NCBI GenBank assembly: GCA_028869315.1
Contig: JAGWSV010000076.1
Location: 1-50,093 of the forward strand
DNA length: 50,093 bases
Source: Rhodospirillales bacterium
GTDB taxonomy: Bacteria; Pseudomonadota; Alphaproteobacteria; Acetobacterales; Acetobacteraceae
Direction: 5' to 3'
Below, one piece after another: positions 1-12,683 of the stretch. The position numbers and the translations under genes are program-made. The notes under the pieces were generated by a model. The model did not search any database, was not told the DNA's origin, and worked only from the letters and a program-made list of their open reading frames with translations. Each line of letters starts with the position of its first letter. Positions within the stretch are counted from its first letter, which is position 1.

Positions 1-1
1 C

Positions 2-1410
<1,409 letters not shown>

Positions 1411-1414
<4 letters not shown>

Positions 1415-3735
1415 ACCAGGTGCCGCCCCGCGCGGCGCTGACGGAGGCCACCGCGCCCCACCATCCGCACGCCGGGGCGCCCGGGCCGGGTGGCGCGGGC
1501 GCGCCCGGACCGGGTGGCGAGCCGGGGCCGGGTGGCGAGCCGGGCCGGGCGTGGGCGAGCCGCGTCGCCGATTTCCTGCTCGGCCGGGCGGTCACTATCG
1601 GCCTCGTCGTGCTGGCGGTGGCAACCGGCATCGCCACCTTTGCGATCCTCGCCCGCGGCGCGCCGTTCGCGGCGCGGTCCGGCGCCGGCGTCGGGCTCGT
1701 CCTGGCCAACCTGTCGGTGCTGCTGCTGCTTGGCCTCGTGCTGGCCGGGCGGCTCACCCGGGTGGTGACGGAGCGCCGGCGCGGCGCCGCCGGCTCGCGG
1801 CTGCATGTCCGGCTCGTGCTGCTGTACAGCGGGGTCGCGGTCGCGCCCTCCATCGTCGTGGCCGGCTTCGCCGTCGCGTTCTTCCATTTCGGCATCCAGG
1901 CCTGGTTCAACGATCCGGTGCGGACCGCCGTCACCGAGTCGCTGCAGGTCGCCCGCGGCTATCTGGAGGAGCATCGCGACAACATCCGCGCCGTCGCGCT
2001 GGAGATGGCGAACGACATCAACCGCTCCGGCCAGTTGCTGGCGATCGATCCGCGCGATTTCGCCCGCGCGCTCGCGCAGCAGGCGGCGCTGCGCGGCCTG
2101 ACCGAGGCGGTGATCTACGACGCGGCGTCCGAGCAGGTCGTCGCCTCGGCCGGATTGTTCGGCGGGCTGGGGGTGATCCCGCCGGCGCGCTGGGCGATTT
2201 CCCAGGCGTTGCGCGGCGACGTCGTGGTGCTCGATTCCTCCCACGGATCGGGCGTGCGCGCGGTGGTTTCGCTGAATTCGGCCCCGGCGCTGGTGCTGAT
2301 GATCGGCCGGCCGGTCGATCCGCAAATCCTGAACTACATGAAGCGCACCGAACAGGCGGTGGCGCAGTACAAGCGCCTCGACGCCAACCGCTCCTGGCTG
2401 CAGATCGCCTTTGCCTGGATCTTCGCGATGGTGGCGCTGCTCGTGCTGTCGGCGGCGGTGCTGATCGGGCTCGTGATGGCGAACCAGATCGCGCGGCCGA
2501 TCGGCCGGCTGATCAACGCCGCCGAGCGGGTGCGCGGCGGCGATCTCGCGGTACGGGTGCCCGAAAAGCCCACCAACGACGAAATCGCCGGCCTGTCGCG
2601 CGCGTTCAACCGCATGACCGGCCAGCTTGCCGCGCAGCGGGCCGAACTGATGGCCGCCTATCGCCAGATCGACGAACGGCGGCGCTTCACCGAAACCGTG
2701 CTCTCCGGGGTCTCGGCCGGGGTGATCGGCCTAGACCCGCAGGGGCGGATCGAGCTGCCGAACCGGATCGCGGACCTGCTGCTCGGCTTGGACCTGCTGG
2801 CCGCGACCGGCCAGCGGCTGGCCGACCTGGTGCCGGAGTTCGCGCCCCTGCTGACCCAGGCGCTCGCCGCGCCGGAGCGGGCGCACGTGGCCGAAATCGA
2901 GCTTGGCCCGCCGGCGCGCCGGCGGACCCTTCTCGTGCGCATCGGCGCCGACCTGTCGGGCGAGCGGGCGGAGGGCTTCGTCGTCACCTTCGACGACATC
3001 ACCGAGCTGCAGGCGGCGCAGCGCAAGGCGGCCTGGGCCGACGTGGCGCGGCGCATCGCCCATGAGATCAAGAACCCGCTGACCCCGATCCAGCTCGCCG
3101 CGGAGCGCCTCAAGCGCCGCTTCGGCCGGGAGATCACCTCCGATCCCGAGACCTTCGCGCAGTGTGCCGAGACGATCGTGCGCCATGTCGGCGATATCGG
3201 GCGCATGGTCGACGAGTTCTCGGCCTTCGCCCGCATGCCGCAACCGGTGATCAAGCCCGAGGATATCGGCCGCATTGCGCGCGAGGCGCTGGTGCTGCAG
3301 AAAACCGCGCGTCCCCAGATCGCGTGGCGCAGCGACATCCCCGAGCAGGGCCCGGTGGCGCCTTGCGACCGACGGATGCTGCGCCAGGCGCTGACCAACC
3401 TGCTCGCCAACGCCGCCGATGCGGTCGCGATGCGGCTCCGTGGCGAGGCCGAGGGGGCAGGGCGGATCGCGCTGGAGGTCGCCGCCGCGCCGGGCGAGGT
3501 CCGCCTGACCGTCACCGATGACGGGATCGGCCTGCCGCAGGAAGACCGCGGGCGGCTGACCGAGCCCTATGTCACGCACAAGCCCAAGGGGACCGGGCTC
3601 GGGCTCGCGATCGTCAAGAAGATCATGGAAGACCATGGCGGGCGGCTCGTGCTGGAGGACCGTGCGGATCAGCCCGGCGCGGTTGCAACTCTGATCCTGC
3701 CAATGGGCACGGGGGGAACCGCCGATGGCGCATGA
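1411..3735 (+). CDS. ntrY: Two-component sensor histidine kinase NtrY
   Basis: 774 aa; N-terminal TM segments, HAMP, PAS, HisKA ([25 protein letters not shown]), HATPase ([18 protein letters not shown]); overlaps the ntrC stop. Confidence 0.93.
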
Positions 3736-5128
3736 CGTCCTTGTTGTCGACGACGAGCCGGACATCCGCCTGCTGATCGAGGGAGTGCTGCGCGACGAAG
3801 GATACGAGACGAACGGCGCCGGTGATTCCGATGCCGCTCTGGCGGCGCTGCGTGCGCGCCGCCCCTCGCTCGTGATCCTCGACGTCTGGCTGCAGGGCTC
3901 CAAGCTCGACGGGCTCGGCATCCTGGCCACGCTGCACCGGGAGGAGCCGCAGGTGCCGGTGGTGATGATCTCCGGTCACGGCACGATCGAGATGGCGGTG
4001 CAGGCGATCCAGCAGGGCGCCTACGATTTCATCGAGAAGCCGTTCGAATCCGACCGCCTGCTGCTGGTGGTGCGCCGGGCGCTGGAGGCGGCGGCGCTGG
4101 CGCGGGAAAACGCGGAACTCCGTCTGCGCGCCGGCCCGGAGACCCAGCTCACCGGCACCAGCGCGGCCATCGCCGCGGTGCGGACCCAGGTCGAACGGGT
4201 GGCGCCGACCGGGTCGCGGGTGCTGATCCAGGGACCCGCCGGCGCCGGCAAGGAAGTCGCGGCGCGGATGATCCACGCCCGTTCCCGCCGCGCCGACGGT
4301 CCGTTCGTGGCGCTGAACTGCGCCACCCTGGCGCCGTCGCGGTTCGAGGAGGAGTTGTTCGGCGTCGAGGCCGGCCCCGACCCGATGGTGCAGCCGCGCC
4401 GTGCCGGCGTGCTGGAACGCGCGCATGGCGGGACCCTGCTGCTCGACGAAGTGTCCGACCTGCCGATGGAAACCCAGGGCAAGATCGTGCGGGTGCTGCA
4501 GGATCAGGCCTTCGAGCGGCTGGGCGGCTCGGCGCGGGTCCGGGTGGACGTGCGGGTGCTCGCCACGACCAATCGCGACCTGGCAAGCGAAATCGCCGCC
4601 GGGCGATTCCGCGAGGACCTCTATTACCGGCTTGCGGTCGTGCCGCTGCGGATGCCGGCGCTGCGGGAGCGGCGGGAGGATATCCCGGCGCTGGCGCTGC
4701 ATTTCATGGCGCGCTCGGCCGAAGCGTCCGGCATGGTGGCGCGGGCGTTGTCAGCCGATGCGATGACCGCGCTGCAAGCCAATGATTGGCCAGGAAACGT
4801 GCGCCAGTTGCGCAACCTGATCGACTGGCTGCTGATCATGGCGCCGGGCGGCGCGGCCGATCCGATCCGGCCCGACATGCTGCCGCCGGAGCTTGCCGCC
4901 GGCGCCCCGGCGCTGCTCGCCACCGACCCCGACGCCGACGTGATGGGGCTGCCGCTGCGCGAGGCGCGCGACCTGTTCGAGAGCAAGTATCTGCACGCCC
5001 AGTTGCTGCGCTTCGGCGGCAATATCAGCCGCACCGCCCAGTTCGTCGGCATGGAGCGCAGCGCCCTGCACCGCAAGCTGAAGCAGCTCGGGGTCCACTC
5101 GGACGAACGCGAGCGGGTCGGCGGCTGA
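3725..5128 (+). CDS. ntrX: Response regulator NtrX
   Basis: Receiver domain (VLVVDDEPDIRLLIEGVLRDEGYE), degenerate sigma-54 AAA domain, Fis-type HTH; adjacent to ntrY. Confidence 0.92.
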   Translation: MAHDVLVVDDEPDIRLLIEGVLRDEGYETNGAGDSDAALAALRARRPSLVILDVWLQGSKLDGLGILATLHREEPQVPVVMISGHGTIEMAVQAIQQGAYDFIEKPFESDRLLLVVRRALEAAALARENAELRLRAGPETQLTGTSAAIAAVRTQVERVAPTGSRVLIQGPAGAGKEVAARMIHARSRRADGPFVALNCATLAPSRFEEELFGVEAGPDPMVQPRRAGVLERAHGGTLLLDEVSDLPMETQGKIVRVLQDQAFERLGGSARVRVDVRVLATTNRDLASEIAAGRFREDLYYRLAVVPLRMPALRERREDIPALALHFMARSAEASGMVARALSADAMTALQANDWPGNVRQLRNLIDWLLIMAPGGAADPIRPDMLPPELAAGAPALLATDPDADVMGLPLREARDLFESKYLHAQLLRFGGNISRTAQFVGMERSALHRKLKQLGVHSDERERVGG

Positions 5129-5337
5129 GGCCCCGCGCCCCAAGGGCCGGCGCGGCCTGGACCCGACGCCGGAGGCCGCGCGCCGGCTTGCGGCCCCGGC
5201 CGCAGGCGTGGCGGCGATCGCGATTTTCCCGCCGGCCGTTGCCGCCCTGACGGAAGCCGTCTATGGGTCCCCCACCCCCGACACGCACAAGGAATCAGGC
5301 CGCTTTGGCACATCGACCCGGATCCAGGCTGGCCGTG

Positions 5338-6834
5338 ATGAAGCGCGCTGCGCACCAGGCCGGCGCGCTCCTGCTGTCCGTGCTGGTCACGTCCTGCGGT
5401 GCCTCCCCGCCGCATGCGCCCGCGGCCGCTGCCGGCCCGGCGGCCGGTGCCGCGGCGAGTGCCCCCCGCGTCGTCAGTGCGGCGAAGGGTTTCGGCGGGA
5501 TGGTGGTGGCGCCCGAGCCCAACGCGGCGCAGGTCGGCCAGCAAATCCTCGCGGCCGGCGGCGACGCGGCGGATGCCGCGGTGGCCATGGGCTTTGCGCT
5601 CTCGGTGACCTTGCCGTCCCGGGCCGGGCTCGGTGCCGCCGGCGCCTGCCTGGCTTTCGAGGCCGGCGCCAAAGCCGCGAACGGCGGCACGCCGCGGGCG
5701 ATCCTGTTCACCCCCCAGGCTGCGGCGGTTCCGCCTTCCGCCGCCGCCGCCGATCGGCCGGCTGCCCTGCCGTTGCTGCCGCGCGGCCTTTATCTGCTGC
5801 ACCACATCTACGGGCACCTGCCGTTCGAGCAGCTGGTCGCGCCGGCGGCGGAGATGGCCCGGGCCGGGGTGCCGGCGTCCCGTCCCCTGGTGCGCGATCT
5901 CGACGTCGTGGCGCAGCCGCTGTTCGCCGATCCCGGAGCGCAGGCGGTGTTCGCGCCGGGCGGCCGCCGGCTGACGGTCGGCACCGTGCTCCGCCAGCCG
6001 GAACTGGCGGCGGTGCTGGCCCGGATCAAGCTCGCCGGCGTGGGGGATTTCTATCAGGGTGAACTGGCCAGGCTGATCGTCCAGGGTTCGGCTGCGGCCG
6101 GTGGGCCGATCGGCGAGCAGGCGCTGCGCCAGGCGCTGGCGTCGGTGGCAGCCCCGCTGGTGCTGCCGTACGGCACGGATCGCGTGGCTTTCCTGCCGCC
6201 GCCGGCTGATGGCGGCCTCGCCGCCGCCGCGGCCTTCGAGACCTTGGCGCAGCATCCCGCGGCGGTGCAGCAGGCCGCGGCCCGCGCGCTGGCGGTGGCC
6301 GCGGCGTGGCGGAACGGCGGCGGCTCGGCCGCGGCCTTGCTGCATGCCACCCCGCCCGCCGCTTCGCTGCCGCCGCTGCCGGCTTCGGCGACCTTCCTGG
6401 CCGTCGATCGCACCGGCGGCGCCGTGATCTGCGCCACCACGATGGACAATCTGTTCGGCACCGGGCGGATGGTGCCGGGGCTGGGCTTCCTGCTCGCCGC
6501 CTCGCCGGCGCGGACGCCGCCGCCGCTGCTGGCCGCGGCGCTGGCCTGGAACCCGAGGGCCCGCGCCTTCCGTGCCGCGGTGGGCGGCGCCGGCCAGGAT
6601 GGCGCGGCGCTGGCGGCGGCGGTCGCGATGGCGAACACGCTGCGCACGGGGCAAGCGATGCCGGTCACGGTGCCGGAGCCCGGGCGGGCCAACGTGATCG
6701 CCTGCTCCCGCTACCTGCCGGGGGGCGGCGGTCGTTGTGCCGCCATCGCCGACCCGCGCGGCTTGGGGATGGCGGCGGGGGCCATCCCGCCGCCACCGCA
6801 GAATTCAGAAGTTCATCCCATAATAATCAGATAG
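5338..6834 (+). CDS. Divergent gamma-glutamyltransferase-like lipoprotein, probably catalytically altered
   Basis: Lipoprotein signal MKRAAHQAGALLLSVLVTSC; GGT-like GGMVVAPEPNAAQVGQQILAAGGDAADAAVAMGFAL and SATFLAVDRTGGAVICATTMDNLFGTG. Confidence 0.75.
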   Translation: MKRAAHQAGALLLSVLVTSCGASPPHAPAAAAGPAAGAAASAPRVVSAAKGFGGMVVAPEPNAAQVGQQILAAGGDAADAAVAMGFALSVTLPSRAGLGAAGACLAFEAGAKAANGGTPRAILFTPQAAAVPPSAAAADRPAALPLLPRGLYLLHHIYGHLPFEQLVAPAAEMARAGVPASRPLVRDLDVVAQPLFADPGAQAVFAPGGRRLTVGTVLRQPELAAVLARIKLAGVGDFYQGELARLIVQGSAAAGGPIGEQALRQALASVAAPLVLPYGTDRVAFLPPPADGGLAAAAAFETLAQHPAAVQQAAARALAVAAAWRNGGGSAAALLHATPPAASLPPLPASATFLAVDRTGGAVICATTMDNLFGTGRMVPGLGFLLAASPARTPPPLLAAALAWNPRARAFRAAVGGAGQDGAALAAAVAMANTLRTGQAMPVTVPEPGRANVIACSRYLPGGGGRCAAIADPRGLGMAAGAIPPPPQNSEVHPIIIR

Positions 6835-7028
6835 AACGCGTCGCTCAGGTTTCGTTCGAGGATCGTCGGCTCGATCGGCGGTGCCGAGCGGGAACTGGGG
6901 CTTCGTTTTGTTCGGCATCTTTGTCGGCGTGCCGACGCGCTTATTGGCCGACGATGCCTTGTCGCCGCGCACGACCAGCGTCGTGCCGGATCGCGCAAGG
7001 TCGCGCCAAGGGACGATGGCCGCAGCCT

Positions 7029-7057
7029 CTTGACGCCGCCAGCCAGATTTCCCACTT
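7029..7057 (+). promoter_or_regulatory. Candidate RpoH-type promoter of hsp20
   Basis: CTTGAC (7029-7034), 16-nt spacer, CCCACTT (7051-7057); resembles CTTGAAA/CCCCAT-type heat-shock promoters. Confidence 0.35.
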
Positions 7058-7136
7058 CGATTTCTGTCCGGAATGCCCGATCGGGGTTCCGGGGTCTTGG
7101 TTGCGGGGCCGGCCCGTCCGGGCGGTCCATCCTATG

Positions 7137-7160
7137 AACCTTGCTCATTCCTGGAGGTTT
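7137..7160 (+). promoter_or_regulatory. ROSE-like RNA thermometer hairpin masking the hsp20 SD
   Basis: AACCTTGCTCATTCCTGGAGGTTT just before ATG 7163; AACCU pairs with AGGUU and a UUGCU motif faces the GGAGG SD, as in the SD hairpin of ROSE elements. Confidence 0.6.
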
Positions 7161-7162
7161 CC

Positions 7163-7639
7163 ATGACCACCATCGATTTTGCGCCCCTGTTCCGCACCGC
7201 GATCGGCTTCGACCGTCTCGCCCGGCTGATGGACACCGCCGCCGCCTCGGCCGAGGCCACCGGCTACCCGCCCTACAACATCGAGAAGCTTGGCGATGAA
7301 AGCTACCGCCTGACCATGGCGGTCGCCGGGTTCCGTCCGGACGATATCGAGCTCGTGGTGAAGGAGAACACGCTCACCGTGTCCGGCCGCGTGGCGCAGG
7401 ACGGCAGCCAGGCCGAGATGCTCTATCGGGGCATCGCCGGCCGGGCGTTCGAGCGGCGCTTCGTGCTCGCCGACCACATCGTGGTCGAGGGCGCGGACCT
7501 GCAGAACGGCCTGCTGCATGTCGGCCTCAAGCGCGTCGTGCCGGAGTCGCTGAAGCCGCGCCGCATCCCGGTCGGCGGGGCCGCACCGGCCTCCGGGCAG
7601 ATCGCCAACGATCCGGCGGCGGGCGTCCGCGCAGCCTGA
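7163..7639 (+). CDS. Hsp20/alpha-crystallin family small heat shock protein
   Basis: 158 aa; PPYNIEKLGDESYRLTMAVAGFRPDDIELVVKENTLTVSG...GIAGRAFERRFVLADHI is IbpA-type. Confidence 0.93.
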   Translation: MTTIDFAPLFRTAIGFDRLARLMDTAAASAEATGYPPYNIEKLGDESYRLTMAVAGFRPDDIELVVKENTLTVSGRVAQDGSQAEMLYRGIAGRAFERRFVLADHIVVEGADLQNGLLHVGLKRVVPESLKPRRIPVGGAAPASGQIANDPAAGVRAA

Positions 7640-7675
7640 CCGCGGCGGGGCTTTCCCGCGCGCGGAGCACGATCG

Positions 7676-7705
7676 AAGGGGCCGGCGTCGTCCGGCCCCT
7701 TTTTT
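7676..7705 (+). terminator. Rho-independent terminator after hsp20
   Basis: AAGGGGCCGG-CGTCGT-CCGGCCCCTT followed by T-tract. Confidence 0.9.
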
Positions 7706-7892
7706 GCTTGGAGCCTGCTTTGCCTGGCGCCTGATGTTCCGGCCCGTGGTGGTTCAGGCCGCGGGCGCGTGCCGCAACGGGGCCGGTCGCGGCGCGGCGG
7801 GCTTTCGTCGCCTGCCGGTTCCTGCCAGACTTTCCCCCGCCAGCACCGCGTTCCGGGCGACCGGAGCCGGCGGCGCCGCCTGGGGGGAAGCC

Positions 7893-8693
7893 ATGACCGA
7901 TCTGCCGACCTACGAGCTCTTTGCCATCCGCTACGCCACGCGCGACGCCCGCCGCGCCGATCATTTCATCGGCGGGGACCCGCATGACGGGCCGATGCCG
8001 ATGGATTACTTCGTCTGGGTGGCGAAGGGCGCCGGCCGGGCGGTGGTGATCGACGCCGGCTTCACCGAGCCGGTGGCGAAGAAGCGCGGACGCACCTTCC
8101 TGCGCTGCCCGGTGGAGGCGCTGGCCCTGGTCGGGGTCGATCCGGCCGAGGTGAAGGACGTGGTGCTGACCCATCTGCACTACGACCACGTCGGCAATTT
8201 CGACCGCTTCCCGAACGCCGAGTTCCATCTGCAGGAACCCGAACTGCACTACGCAGTCGGGCGCTACATGCGCTACGCCAAGCTGGCGCACTCCTTCGAG
8301 GTCGACGACGTGGTCGGCATCGTGCGGATGAACTACGCGCGGCGGGTGCGGCTCTATAACGGTCCGCAGGAGCTGGCGCCCGGCATCACCCTGCATCCCG
8401 CGCCGGGCCATTCCGCCGGGCTGCAGTTCCTGCGCGTGCACACCGCGCGCGGCTGGGTCGTCGTCGCCTCCGACGTGACTCATTATTATGAGCATATAGA
8501 AACGGAGCGGGTGTTCACCACCGCGCTTCATATCGGCCAGATGCTGGAAGGCTACGAACTGCTGCGCCAGGCGGCGCCGACGCCAGCGCACATCGTTCCC
8601 GGCCACGATCCGGAGGTGATGCGCCGCTACCCGGCGCCGACGCCGGAGCTGGAAGGGATCGTCGTGCGGCTGGACGTGCCGCCACGGCCGTAG
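7893..8693 (+). CDS. MBL-fold metallohydrolase, N-acyl homoserine lactonase-like
   Basis: HLHYDHVGNF (HxHxDH) metal motif, APGHSAGLQ, PGHDPEVM. Confidence 0.8.
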   Translation: MTDLPTYELFAIRYATRDARRADHFIGGDPHDGPMPMDYFVWVAKGAGRAVVIDAGFTEPVAKKRGRTFLRCPVEALALVGVDPAEVKDVVLTHLHYDHVGNFDRFPNAEFHLQEPELHYAVGRYMRYAKLAHSFEVDDVVGIVRMNYARRVRLYNGPQELAPGITLHPAPGHSAGLQFLRVHTARGWVVVASDVTHYYEHIETERVFTTALHIGQMLEGYELLRQAAPTPAHIVPGHDPEVMRRYPAPTPELEGIVVRLDVPPRP

Positions 8694-8719
8694 CCGCCCC
8701 GGCGCCGGGCACGGCACCG

Positions 8720-9733
8720 CTACCGGCCGGGCACGCCCGAGGTGGTGGAATACTCGAAATGCAGCGCCTGGCCGGGGCGCACGAGCGGGAAGATGGCGTG
8801 CGCCGCCATCGCCGCCTCGCTGAAGCCCTGCAGGATGAGCTTCAGCTTGCCCGGATAGGTGGCGACGTCGCCGATCGCGAAGACGCCCCGGACGCTGGTT
8901 TCGCAGCTCGCCGGATCGATACGGACCCGATGCTGGTCGAGCGCCACGCCCCACTCCGCGATCGGCCCCAGCTCGGCGGCGAGACCGAAGAAGGCAAGCA
9001 GCACGTCGGCGGGAAGCCGGCGCGCCTCGCCGGCCAGGGTCGCGACCTCGACGGCGGCAAGCTGCCCGTCCGTCCCATGCAGCGCGGCGAGCTGGTAGGG
9101 AATGACAAGCTCGAGCTCGCCGCGCGCGGCGGCGGCCTCCAGCGCCGCGGCGCTCTCCGGCGCGGCGCGGAAACGCGGGCGTCGGTGCACCACCGAGACC
9201 TGGGCGATGTCGCGCAGGGCGAGCGCCCAGTCGACGGCGGAATCGCCGCCGCCGGCGATCACCACCCGCTTGCCGCGCAGCGCCTCCCGTCCGCGCACGA
9301 AGTAGCGCACTGCGCCGGTCGCCTCGAAGGCGTCCAGCCCGGAGATCGGCGGCCGGTTGGGGCCGAAGGCGCCGGCGCCGGCGGCGATGATCACCGCGCG
9401 GGCGAGCACCTCCGTGCCCTGGTCGGTGCGCAGGCGGAAGGCGCCCGCCGCGCCCTCCAGCGCCACCACGCGCTGGCCGAGCAGCCGCGGCGCGGCGAAC
9501 GGTGCGATCTGGCGTTCCAGCGCCTCGATCAGGTCGCCGGCGTCGATCGCCGGATGGGCCGGGATGTCGTAGATCGGCTTTTCCGGATAGAGCGCCGCGC
9601 ATTGTCCGCCCGGCTCGGCCAGCGCATCGATCAGCACCGACGACAGTTTGAGCATGCCGAGCTCGAACACGGCGAACAGCCCGGCGGGGCCGGCGCCGAT
9701 GATGGCGACATCGGTTTCAAGCGGTGCGGTCAT
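8720..9733 (-). CDS. Ferredoxin--NADP reductase, TrxB-like flavoprotein
   Basis: 337 aa; VAIIGAGPAGLFAVFELGML, GGGDSAVDWAL, FAIGDVATYPGKLKLILQGFSEAAMAAHAI. Confidence 0.9.
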   Translation of the reverse strand: MTAPLETDVAIIGAGPAGLFAVFELGMLKLSSVLIDALAEPGGQCAALYPEKPIYDIPAHPAIDAGDLIEALERQIAPFAAPRLLGQRVVALEGAAGAFRLRTDQGTEVLARAVIIAAGAGAFGPNRPPISGLDAFEATGAVRYFVRGREALRGKRVVIAGGGDSAVDWALALRDIAQVSVVHRRPRFRAAPESAAALEAAAARGELELVIPYQLAALHGTDGQLAAVEVATLAGEARRLPADVLLAFFGLAAELGPIAEWGVALDQHRVRIDPASCETSVRGVFAIGDVATYPGKLKLILQGFSEAAMAAHAIFPLVRPGQALHFEYSTTSGVPGR

Positions 9734-9827
9734 GCAGGCTCCGGTTCGGCGGGGCGGAAGCGGACGGTTCTACCCATGCGGCGCCAGGGTGGCAAAAGGG
9801 CTCCGGCGGTCGCGTCCGGCGCCGGCC

Positions 9828-10052
9828 TCAGCCCGGCGCGGCCCCGGCCAGCCACCAGCGCCGCACCGCCACCAGCGACCAGACCGCCTCCACCAGGCCG
9901 AACGGCCAGGCGCCCTGGAGGAATCCGTAGATCGAGCCAAGCACGCAGGCGCCGGCGAAGGCGAGGATGAACCAGGGGCTGCGGCGTTCGAGCGCGTAGC
10001 ACACCAGCATCGCGGTGACCGCGAACAGGCCGAACAGGGTAAGCGGATCCAT
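9828..10052 (-). CDS. Small membrane protein of unknown function
   Basis: 74 aa from MDPLTLFGLFAVTAMLVCYALERRSPWFILAFAGACVLGSIYGFLQGAWPFGLVEAVWSLVAVRRWW; about 2 TM helices. Confidence 0.65.
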   Translation of the reverse strand: MDPLTLFGLFAVTAMLVCYALERRSPWFILAFAGACVLGSIYGFLQGAWPFGLVEAVWSLVAVRRWWLAGAAPG

Positions 10053-10126
10053 GCCAGGCCCTTGGATCGGGGTCCGCCCGTGCATCGGGCGCAGGCTCTC
10101 CGGGCGGCGCTATAAGCCGGGCGCCG

Positions 10127-12157
<2,031 letters not shown>

Positions 12158-12648
12158 CTAATGCCGGACCCCTTCTATACAGGCCGGGTGCGAGTCAGGA
12201 CAACGCTGGAGTCCCCGCGACTCCGGGGGACCCGCGCTCGGATAGCGGCGTGGCACGGGCGGGCGCTCGCGCGACCCGGCCCGCATGGAGCCAGCCGATG
12301 GGCGTGCGCACCGCGCCAGCGGCGGCATGCCTGGACCAGTGCGTGGCGCGGCGGGAGGAGATCCGGAAGTCCCGCACGGCAGCGATGCCAGCCTGCGCCA
12401 CGCCGGCGACGCGCCGTTCATCGTCCTTTGCACGGGTCCTGTCGGGCGAAGGGAACGGGGTGGAGATGGCGGCGTTCGCGCGGGCCGAGGAAACGTTCCC
12501 GCGTCGGGCTCTCATCCCGGCATCCGACCTCCCCGGTGCTCCGCACAGGAAAAACGAGGGCGCTTCAGGGGCGGCGCACCCGTGCCCCCTCGCGTTCGGA
12601 CGCTGCGGCATGTGCCCGGGCACGCGCTTGACGATGCGGGCCGCGTCA

Positions 12649-12674
12649 GCCGACGGGCGGGCGTGCCCGTCGGC
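12649..12674. terminator. Hairpin downstream of the 12684..13730 gene
   Basis: Perfect 10-bp inverted repeat GCCGACGGGC-GGGCGT-GCCCGTCGGC just past the stop; no U-tract. Confidence 0.4.
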
Positions 12675-12683
12675 ACCGGAGCC

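Noticed and set aside
1551-3065. 504-aa ORF in an alternate frame inside ntrY
   Set aside because: Arg/Ala/Gly-rich shadow ORF typical of high-GC DNA; ntrY in the other frame has clear domains
4624-6654. 676-aa minus-strand ORF antisense to ntrX and the GGT-like gene
   Set aside because: Low-complexity composition, no recognisable domain, overlaps well-supported genes
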